Shown in pieces: positions 21,830 to 28,172 of a stretch of 28,172 nucleotides of DNA. The stretch comes from JOPF133 sp052144935 (GTDB lineage Bacteria; Acidobacteriota; Terriglobia; Bryobacterales; Bryobacteraceae), in contig JBKQPR010000096.1 in assembly GCA_052144935.1 (NCBI GenBank), forward strand, positions 1 through 28,172, in the 5' to 3' direction. The stretch's first letter is position 1. The number at the start of each line of letters is the position of its first letter. The position numbers were made by a program, and so were the translations under genes. The notes below the pieces were generated by a model that saw nothing but the letters and a program-made list of their open reading frames with translations, searched no databases and was not told the origin of the DNA.

Positions 21830-24436
21830 CTACAACACCCCCTCCACGTGCGGCACCCCTGCCACCGGCTGCCCGCCGCCCACGCTGATCTTCACCTTGC
21901 CCTTCGGCAGATCGCCCGCGCCCACCGCGAACTCCACCTGGCGGCTCTCCCCGGCTTTCAAATGCAGCCTCTGGAATCCGCGCAGATCGCGAATGGCATC
22001 GGGGCGCCCTGCGGGCCCGCCGCCGCCTCCCTCGAAGTAAAGCTGCACCACTTCGTCTCCCTCGCGCGCGGAATCGTTTTTCACGCGCACGGAGATCTGC
22101 GCGCCGGGCCTCGCCGGCGCCCCTGTGCGCCGCGCCCGCAGCCCGGAGTATTCGAACTTGGCATAGCTCAGCCCGAACCCGAAGCCCCACAATGCCTCGC
22201 CCTTGAAGTAGCGATACGTGCGGCCGTTCATGGAATAGTCGTCAAACGGCGGCAACTGGTCCACTGCCCTATAAAAAGTCACCGGCAAACGGCCCGCGGG
22301 ATTGTTCACGCCGGCCAGAGTCTCGGCGATCGCCGTGCCCGCTTCTTCGCCGCCGTACCACAACTCCACCACCGCGGCGGCGTGCTCGGCCGCAAAGCTG
22401 GCCCCCAGCGCACTGCCGTTGGCGAGCACCACCACCACGGGCTTGCCGGTGGCCATGGCGGCCTCGATCAGCTTCTCCTGCGGCGCGGGCAATGTTATAT
22501 CGGTTCGGTCGCCGCCCGCGAATCCGGGAATGGCCACCGGCATCTCCTCGCCCTCCAGGCTGGGGCTGAGGCCCACGAAGGCCACCGCCACATCGCAATC
22601 CTTCACCGCGTCCACGGCCGCAGCCAGCAGCGGTTCGGCGGGCGGAATCCAGGAGAGCTGCGCGCTGGCGGGCGCAGCTCCCTGCGACCGCAATTCCAGC
22701 CGCACGCGGTACGATCTCCCGGCCTCCAGATGCGCCGGCAACAGAACCGGACGCCCGCGGCCAGGCCCACTCGCAGCCGCGCCCTCGGCCGCCAGTTCCT
22801 TGTCGTCCAGGAACAGCCGCAGGCCGCTTCTGCCACCGCCGCCCCGCGGCGCCAGCAGATAATCGCCCGTCACGGGAGGCCGCAGCGCCCCGCTCCAGCG
22901 CACCGAGAACACAGTCGGTGTGGTGCCCCCGCCAGGCACCATGCCGGCGTGCAAGTTCGGCCGCGCCTCCACGCGCTGAAAGGCCGGCGCGCCTTCCAGT
23001 TCGCCGTTGGCAAAGTACTCGGCCAGGAGGCCATGGGCAGACGAATCGCCTTCGCCACCGCCTGTTGTGAAGGCTTCCTCGGGAATCGGCGCCGGCGATT
23101 GCGCTGTGTAAGTCGCGCCCATCGCGAACCGCACCTCGGCGCCCGCGAACTGCTGCCGCAGGCCCTCCAGCGGCGCCACGTGCTTCTTCGAGAAACCGTT
23201 GTAATTGCCCAGCAGCGCTTCCTCATCGTCGGCCGAAGGGCCGATCGCCGCGATCTTGCGCACCCCCGCCTTCAAGGGCAGCACCCCGTCGTTCTTCAGC
23301 AGCACGATGGACTTGCGCGCCGCTTCCAGTGCCACTTTGCGGTGCTCCTCGGAATCGTTCACCGAGTACGGAATCTTCGAGAACGGCACGCGCTCCGGCG
23401 GATCGAACATCCCCAGCTTGAAGCGCGCCACAAACAGCCGCTCGAGCGCCTGATCGATTTCCTTTTCGGCGATCAGCCCCGCTTTCACCGCGTCCACCAG
23501 CGAGCGGTATTCGTTGCCGCAAGTCAGATCCGTGCCGGCCTTCACCGCCACCGCGGACGCCTCTGCCGCCGTAGCCTTGTACTGGTGGCCGCGAAAAATG
23601 TCCGAGATCGCGCCGCAATCGCTCACCACGTAGCCCTTAAAGCCCCATTCGTCGTGCAGCTTCTTTTGCAGCAGGTCCGTCGAGGCGCACGCCGGTACGC
23701 CGTCCACGCGGTTGTAGGCGCACATCACCGAATCGGCCTTGCCTTCCATGATGGCGGCGCGGAAGGCCGGCAGATAGGTCTGGTTGAGGTCGCGCTCGCT
23801 CGGCCGCGCGTCGAACTGGTGCCGCGACGTCTCCGGCCCGCTATGCACGGCGAAGTGTTTGGCGGTGGCGATCACCTTGAAATAGTGCGGATCGTCCCCC
23901 TGCATGCCGCGAATGAAGGCCACCGCCATGCGGCCCGTCAGATAGGGATCTTCGCCGTAGGTCTCCATGCCGCGGCCCCAGCGCGGGTCGCGGAAGATGT
24001 TGATGTTGGGCGACCAGAAGGTCAGCCCATGGTAGCGGCTGTGGTCGCTGTCGCGGATGGCCTCGTTGTACTTGGCGCGGGCTTCGGTGGAGATCGTGTC
24101 CGCGATGCGGTGCATGAGTTCGGTGTCCCAGGTGGCCGCGAGGCCGATGGCCTGCGGGAACACGGTGGCCTCGCCCGCGCGGGCCACGCCGTGCAGGGCT
24201 TCGTTCCACCAATCGTAGGCGGGGATGTCCAGCCGCGCCAGGGCCGGCGCCGCGTTCTGCATCTGCAGCACCTTCTCCTCCAGCGACATACGGGAAACCA
24301 GGTCCGCCGCGCGCTTCTCGGCGGGCAGATCCGGGTTGGTGTAGGCCGCGCGGTCGCCCGTCTGGCCCGCCAGCGCCGCCGCCCATAAAATCGGTAATCC
24401 CAGGGACATCGTTCGCGCGATGCTTGCGTACGTCAT
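21830..24436 (-). CDS. Exported GH3 beta-glycosidase with PA14 insert
   Basis: This 868-residue enzyme is of beta-xylosidase/beta-glucosidase type. Sequence shows a signal peptide (SLGLPILWAAALAGQ) and the GH3 barrel with WWNEALHGVARAG, PNINIFRDPRWGRGMETYGE, AKHFAVHSG, and the nucleophile Asp273 in GYVVSDCGAISD. The second GH3 domain is interrupted by a PA14 module at about 467-600 (HGLLAEYFANG...ALRPPVTGDYLLAP...AQLSWIPP). NGRTYRYFKGEALWGFGFGLS and a fibronectin-III-like end (DEVVQLYF...FQRLHLKAGESRQVEFAVGA) follow. The PA14 insert usually helps select oligosaccharide chain length. The start is ATG 24436 after GAGGA. It is divergent from a paralogous GH3 gene with only 57 bases between starts, and its 3' end is repeated three more times further along. 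Confidence 0.95.
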   Translation of the reverse strand: MTYASIARTMSLGLPILWAAALAGQTGDRAAYTNPDLPAEKRAADLVSRMSLEEKVLQMQNAAPALARLDIPAYDWWNEALHGVARAGEATVFPQAIGLAATWDTELMHRIADTISTEARAKYNEAIRDSDHSRYHGLTFWSPNINIFRDPRWGRGMETYGEDPYLTGRMAVAFIRGMQGDDPHYFKVIATAKHFAVHSGPETSRHQFDARPSERDLNQTYLPAFRAAIMEGKADSVMCAYNRVDGVPACASTDLLQKKLHDEWGFKGYVVSDCGAISDIFRGHQYKATAAEASAVAVKAGTDLTCGNEYRSLVDAVKAGLIAEKEIDQALERLFVARFKLGMFDPPERVPFSKIPYSVNDSEEHRKVALEAARKSIVLLKNDGVLPLKAGVRKIAAIGPSADDEEALLGNYNGFSKKHVAPLEGLRQQFAGAEVRFAMGATYTAQSPAPIPEEAFTTGGGEGDSSAHGLLAEYFANGELEGAPAFQRVEARPNLHAGMVPGGGTTPTVFSVRWSGALRPPVTGDYLLAPRGGGGRSGLRLFLDDKELAAEGAAASGPGRGRPVLLPAHLEAGRSYRVRLELRSQGAAPASAQLSWIPPAEPLLAAAVDAVKDCDVAVAFVGLSPSLEGEEMPVAIPGFAGGDRTDITLPAPQEKLIEAAMATGKPVVVVLANGSALGASFAAEHAAAVVELWYGGEEAGTAIAETLAGVNNPAGRLPVTFYRAVDQLPPFDDYSMNGRTYRYFKGEALWGFGFGLSYAKFEYSGLRARRTGAPARPGAQISVRVKNDSAREGDEVVQLYFEGGGGGPAGRPDAIRDLRGFQRLHLKAGESRQVEFAVGAGDLPKGKVKISVGGGQPVAGVPHVEGVL

Positions 24437-24447
24437 GCTATCCTCGC

Positions 24448-24489
24448 TTGCTTTCCGGTCGGATCGCGTATATAGTTTGAATCGACAAC
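24448..24489 (+). promoter_or_regulatory. Promoter and shared motif upstream of the second GH3 gene
   Basis: TTGCTT (24448-24453), a 17-base spacer and TATAGT (24471-24476) form a good promoter. The -10 lies in GCGTATATAGTTTGA, then five bases and CAAC (24486-24489), the same pattern found upstream of the TonB receptor gene. Transcription would begin about ten bases before the GTG start, so the mRNA would be nearly leaderless. The element occupies most of the 57-base gap between the two divergent GH3 genes and could affect both. Confidence 0.6.
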
Positions 24490-24493
24490 AAAA

Positions 24494-27250
24494 GTGTACC
24501 GCTCCAATCTGTTTTACCGCAAAAGCCTGGCCGCCGCCGCGCTGCTGCTGGCTTCTTCGGTGCCGACCGTCGGCTTCGCCCAGCCGGTCGCCCTATACAA
24601 GGACCCCACGGCGCCGCTCGAAAAGCGGGTCGGCGATCTGCTCTCGCGCATGACCCTGGAGGAGAAAACCTCCCAGCTCATGAACGACTCGCTGGCCATC
24701 GAGCGCCTCGGCATCCCGGCCTACAACTGGTGGAACGAATGTTTGCACGGGGTCGCGCGTGCCGGCCGCGCCACGGTCTTCCCCGAGACCATCGGATTAG
24801 CCGCCACCTGGGACACCGACCTGATTCTCCGCATATCTACCGCCATCTCCGACGAAGCCCGCGCTAAGCACCACGAGTTCGTGCGCCGCGGCAAGCGCAA
24901 CATTTATCAAGGCCTCACTTTCTGGACCCCCAACATCAATCTCTTCCGCGATCCGCGCTGGGGCCGCGGCATGGAAACCTACGGCGAAGATCCGTATTTG
25001 ACCGCGCGCATGGCCGTGCAATTTATCAAAGGCCTCCAGGGGGACGACCCCAAGTATCTCAAAACCGTGGCCACCGCCAAGCACTACGCCGTGCATAGCG
25101 GGCCGGAATCCGAGCGCCACACCTTCGATGCGGTCATCGACGATCGCGACCTTGTCGAGACTTATCTGCCGCAATTCGAGGCCGCCATTCGCGAGGGCGG
25201 CGCCGCTTCCGTGATGTGCGCCTACAACCGCGTGGATGGCGCGCCCGCCTGCTCTTCGACGCGCCTGCTGGGCGACATTCTGCGCAGGCAGTGGGGATTC
25301 CAAGGCTACGTAGTGTCCGATTGCGGCGCCGTTGGCGACATCTACCTGCATCACAAATTCGCGCCCACCGCGCCCGCAGGCGTCGCCCGTGCGATCCAGG
25401 CCGGAACCGACCTGAACTGCGGCGTCGAATACGGGAACCTCCTGCCCGCCACCCAGGCCGGCCTCGTCACGCAAGCCGATATCGATCGGGCACTCGGCCG
25501 CCTGCTGCGGGCCCGCTTCCGGCTGGGCGTGTTCGATCCGCCCTCCATGGTGAAGTACGCGCAGATCCCCTACAGCGTCAACGACAGCCCGGAGCACCGC
25601 CAGTTGGCTCTCGAGACCGCGCGCAAATCCATCGTCCTGCTGAAAAACGAAGAAGGCGCGCTGCCTCTCTCGAAGTCGCTCAAAACCATCGCCGTGATCG
25701 GCCCGAATGCCGACGATGGGGAAGTGCTGCTCGGCAACTACAATGGCGAACCCTCCGCCCCGGTCACGCCGCTGGCCGGCATCCGGCGCAAACTGGCCGG
25801 GCTCGCCAAGGTGCTCTATGCCCGTGGCAGCGGCCTGGCGGCCAATCTGCCCAGCTTCGAGACCATCCCCACTGCCGCCCTGTTCACCTCCGATACCGCC
25901 CAGCGTGCCCACGGCCTGAACGCGGCCTATTACGCTTCCAGCAACTTCGATGGCCGGCAGCATCGCCCGCGCGAGCTGACTTACCCCAGTTCCGGCAAGA
26001 TGGTGGGCGAGATTCCGTCCGATCCCAAGCCGCTCTTCACGCGAATCGACCCGCAGGTGGACTTTCACTGGTGGGATGGCGCGGCGCGGCCCGACATGGA
26101 TGACGACAACTTCGGCGTCCGCTGGACCGGCTATCTCTCGCCGCCCGCCGACGGCGCCTATCAACTCGGCGCCATCGGCATGAACGCGTTCGAGCTGTAT
26201 CTCGATGGCAAACCGGTCGCCGACCTCAATAACATCCACGAAAAGTCTTACCGCTCCGCCACGGTGTCGCTGCGGTCGGGAAAGCTCTACCAGATCCGGC
26301 TCGACTATCACGAGTTTGTGGGCGATGCCGCCATTCGCCTGGTGTGGTCGCGCCCCGGCGGCACAAGCGATGCCGAAGCTCTCGCCGCCGCGCGCCGGGC
26401 CGACGCCACCGTGCTCGTGATGGGATTATCGCCGCGCCTCGAAGGCGAGGAAATGAGCGTCCCGGTGGAGGGTTTCCAGGGCGGCGACCGCGTCTCGCTG
26501 GGCATTCCGCGCGTTCAGGAAGATCTCATGCGCAAACTGGCTGGCATCGGAAAACCGCTGGTGCTGGTGCTCCTGAATGGCAGCGCGGTGGCTGTGAATT
26601 GGGCGCGCGACCACGTGCCCGCGATTGTGGAAGCCTGGTATCCGGGCCAGGCCGGCGGCGACGCCATCGCCGACGTGCTCTTCGGCGACTATAACCCCTC
26701 CGGCCGTCTGCCGGTCACCTTCTACCAATCCGCCGAACAGTTGCCGCCCTTCACCGACTACAGCATGAAGGGCCGCACTTACCGTTACTTTCAGGGAGAG
26801 CCGTTGTATCCGTTCGGTTACGGCTTGAGCTACACTACCTTTACATACCGCAACCTGCGTTCTCCCGGACAGATCCAGGCCGGCGAGTCCGTCAAAATTG
26901 CGGCGGAAGTCGAGAACAGCGGCAAAGTGGCAGGAGAAGAAGTGGTCCAACTCTACGTGGCCGCGGATAGTGCTGCCCGGTCCGCATCGAGAGCCGCTCC
27001 GATCCGCTCGCTCCAGGGATTCCAACGCATCGCCCTGCGGGCCGGCGAGAAACGGACCGTCGCATTCTCGCTTGCGCCGCCCCAGCTTTCCACCGTCCAG
27101 GCCGATGGCCGCCGCGTGGTCGAACCGGGAACCTACACCATATCGGTGGGCGGCAAGCAGCCCGGATTTCATGGGACCCAGGACGCCCCTACTACCAGCG
27201 TGGTGACGGGCGCCTTGCGCATTTCGGGAACAGCCAGGGAAGTCGAGTGA
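24494..27250 (+). CDS. Exported GH3 beta-glycosidase with PA14 insert, paralogue
   Basis: This 918-residue paralogue of the adjacent GH3 enzyme has a signal peptide (SLAAAALLLASSVPTVGFAQ), WWNECLHGVARAGRATVFPE, FRDPRWGRGMETYGEDPYLT, AKHYAVHSGPESERH and the nucleophile Asp276 in GYVVSDCGAVGD. A longer PA14 insert sits at about residues 475-625 (LNAAYYASSNFDG...GVRWTGYLSPPADGAYQLGA...AIRLVWSRP). Then come NPSGRLPVTFY, MKGRTYRYFQGEPLYPFGYG and a fibronectin-III-like end. The start is GTG 24494 without a clear ribosome site, which agrees with a nearly leaderless transcript; no ATG gives a full signal peptide. A ROK regulator gene begins 40 bases after the stop and is probably co-transcribed. Predicted activity is beta-xylosidase or beta-glucosidase; sequence alone does not decide. 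Confidence 0.95.
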   Translation: MYRSNLFYRKSLAAAALLLASSVPTVGFAQPVALYKDPTAPLEKRVGDLLSRMTLEEKTSQLMNDSLAIERLGIPAYNWWNECLHGVARAGRATVFPETIGLAATWDTDLILRISTAISDEARAKHHEFVRRGKRNIYQGLTFWTPNINLFRDPRWGRGMETYGEDPYLTARMAVQFIKGLQGDDPKYLKTVATAKHYAVHSGPESERHTFDAVIDDRDLVETYLPQFEAAIREGGAASVMCAYNRVDGAPACSSTRLLGDILRRQWGFQGYVVSDCGAVGDIYLHHKFAPTAPAGVARAIQAGTDLNCGVEYGNLLPATQAGLVTQADIDRALGRLLRARFRLGVFDPPSMVKYAQIPYSVNDSPEHRQLALETARKSIVLLKNEEGALPLSKSLKTIAVIGPNADDGEVLLGNYNGEPSAPVTPLAGIRRKLAGLAKVLYARGSGLAANLPSFETIPTAALFTSDTAQRAHGLNAAYYASSNFDGRQHRPRELTYPSSGKMVGEIPSDPKPLFTRIDPQVDFHWWDGAARPDMDDDNFGVRWTGYLSPPADGAYQLGAIGMNAFELYLDGKPVADLNNIHEKSYRSATVSLRSGKLYQIRLDYHEFVGDAAIRLVWSRPGGTSDAEALAAARRADATVLVMGLSPRLEGEEMSVPVEGFQGGDRVSLGIPRVQEDLMRKLAGIGKPLVLVLLNGSAVAVNWARDHVPAIVEAWYPGQAGGDAIADVLFGDYNPSGRLPVTFYQSAEQLPPFTDYSMKGRTYRYFQGEPLYPFGYGLSYTTFTYRNLRSPGQIQAGESVKIAAEVENSGKVAGEEVVQLYVAADSAARSASRAAPIRSLQGFQRIALRAGEKRTVAFSLAPPQLSTVQADGRRVVEPGTYTISVGGKQPGFHGTQDAPTTSVVTGALRISGTAREVE

Positions 27251-27290
27251 CCGCGGCACAGCATGAGCGTCAAAGCATGAGCGGTAAGCC

Positions 27291-28172
27291 ATGACCGGCA
27301 AAGCCAAGACCATCGGAGGAGGCCGTCCTCAGGGCGCGTCGAGCGAAGTCATTCGCGACATCAACCGCCGCATCGTGCTCAATCTGATTCGTACCCGCCA
27401 TCCCATTTCGCGCGCCGACCTGGCGCGGGTCTCCGGATTGCAACGTAGCACCGTTTCCCTGATCGTCGAACAGCTCATCCAGGAACACTGGGTGCTCGAA
27501 GGCCCCACCGGCCGCCTTCCTCGCGGCCGCCGTCCCACCTTCCTCCGCCTGAACGACGAGCGCGTGATCATCGCCGTGGACCTGCGTCCCTCGCAGACCA
27601 CCGTCGCGCTGGCCGACGCCAACGGCAAATTCATCTCGCAGGAGATCATCGTCACCTCGTCCGATCCCCAGACCGCCATGGACGGGCTGATCGCCTCCAT
27701 CCAGCGCATCGTGGGCTTGAGCCGGCGCAAGAAGATTGAAGGCGTGGGCATCAGCCTGCCCGGCCGTTACGACCACAGCGTGGACCGCCTGGTGTTCGCC
27801 CCCAATCTGAAGTGGCGTGACGTAGACATCCGCAACCCCATCGCCGCGGCCACCGGTCTGGAAGTGGAGGTGGAGAACGCCGCCAATGCCTGCGTGCTGG
27901 CGGCCGTCTGGTTCGACCACATGGAGGAATGCCGCAACCTGGTGGTGGTCACGGTCTCCGAGGGCATCGGCACCGGCGTGTGGGCCAACGGCAAGCTGGT
28001 GCGCGGCCTGAACGGCATGGCGGGCGAATTCGGCCACGTGCCTCTGGACCCTCAAGGCCCTGCCTGCGGCTGCGGCGGACATGGATGCTGGGAGGTCTTC
28101 GGCTCCAACCGCGCGGCGCTGCGCTATTACCGGGACTCCGGCTCGCAATCCGCCGATCTCAGCTTTGCGGAC
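27291..28172 (+). CDS. ROK-family transcriptional regulator (XylR/NagC-like), partial
   Basis: The frame is open from ATG 27291 through the last base of the window (294 codons), so the C-terminus is missing. An N-terminal winged helix-turn-helix (VIRDINRRIVLNLIRTRHPI then SRADLARVSGLQRSTVSLIV) is followed by a ROK sugar-kinase-like domain: IIAVDLRPSQTTVALAD, GVGISLPGRYDH, VENAANACVLAAVWFD and the ROK signature GEFGHVPLDPQGPACGCGGH then GCWEVFGS with the zinc-binding cysteines. A stop lies just upstream in frame, so the start is firm, although the ribosome site is poor. Proteins of this type repress sugar-catabolic genes until a sugar binds. Its place after the GH3 gene suggests that it senses a product of xylan or glucan breakdown and controls this locus. 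Confidence 0.93.
   Translation, partial: MTGKAKTIGGGRPQGASSEVIRDINRRIVLNLIRTRHPISRADLARVSGLQRSTVSLIVEQLIQEHWVLEGPTGRLPRGRRPTFLRLNDERVIIAVDLRPSQTTVALADANGKFISQEIIVTSSDPQTAMDGLIASIQRIVGLSRRKKIEGVGISLPGRYDHSVDRLVFAPNLKWRDVDIRNPIAAATGLEVEVENAANACVLAAVWFDHMEECRNLVVVTVSEGIGTGVWANGKLVRGLNGMAGEFGHVPLDPQGPACGCGGHGCWEVFGSNRAALRYYRDSGSQSADLSFAD

Noticed and set aside
21506..24388. A 960-codon open frame on the plus strand.
   Set aside because: It is the exact antisense of the GH3 gene, has a His/Arg/Gly-rich composition typical of mirror frames in GC-rich DNA, and shows no domain.
24797..26311. A 504-codon minus-strand frame.
   Set aside because: Antisense of the second GH3 gene; no family likeness.
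1..28172. CRISPR array, tRNA or rRNA genes, intact insertion sequences or prophage.
   Set aside because: I saw no regularly spaced direct repeats with spacers, no cloverleaf-type sequence and no transposase or integrase motif in any frame read.

Overview
The window looks like a chromosomal piece of a GC-rich acidobacterium, most likely of the Solibacter/Bryobacter type. The signs are an 887-residue ADOP-type ABC permease (a family named for Acidobacteria), a very large Oar-like TonB-dependent receptor with an N-terminal carboxypeptidase-regulatory domain, Tat-like exported sulfatases, and small toxin-antitoxin pairs of the kind common in that phylum. The taxonomic call is an inference from gene content.

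Layout. 179-1579: exported type I sulfatase (+). 1654-2840: accessory patch with a YgiT-type zinc-finger gene, a frameshifted DUF4258 partner, a sulfatase 3'-end remnant, a ribbon-helix-helix-like protein and a startless small ORF. 2920-7579: three-gene minus-strand operon of enolase-superfamily glucarate-type dehydratase, SDR oxidoreductase and exported GH67 alpha-glucuronidase. 7580-7871: intergenic region with a perfect 42-bp-arm hairpin and a promoter. 7872-11330: TonB-dependent receptor. 11339-14002: ADOP permease (-). 14068-14458: frameshifted small membrane protein. 14433-15911: nadB (-). 16088-16161: two matching palindromes. 16364-17368: TolB-like propeller protein (+). 17574-18293: unrecognised protein (+). 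18334-21757: mosaic of a second sulfatase, three decayed GH3 3' ends, a coiled-coil gene, a truncated vapC with an intact antitoxin, and the tail of a DUF4440 gene. 21830-27250: two divergent GH3 genes with PA14 inserts. 27291-end: ROK-family regulator, cut by the window edge.

How the genes fit together. GH67, two GH3 enzymes of xylosidase/glucosidase type, the TonB receptor, the uronate/aldarate-type dehydratase plus SDR, and a ROK (XylR/NagC-like) regulator suggest a scattered locus for glucuronoxylan or another glucuronate-bearing, possibly sulfated, polysaccharide. A shared motif, TATATAGTTTGA-N5-CAAC, lies upstream of both the receptor and the second GH3 gene, which suggests joint control.

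The most unusual feature is genomic. There are four same-strand copies of the GH3 gene 3' end (one real, three decayed), a comparable sulfatase 3'-end remnant, two single-base frameshifts, and several unrelated perfect palindromes, one of which contains the GH67 start codon. I found no clear new defence or biosynthetic system, no CRISPR array, no RNA gene and no intact mobile element.
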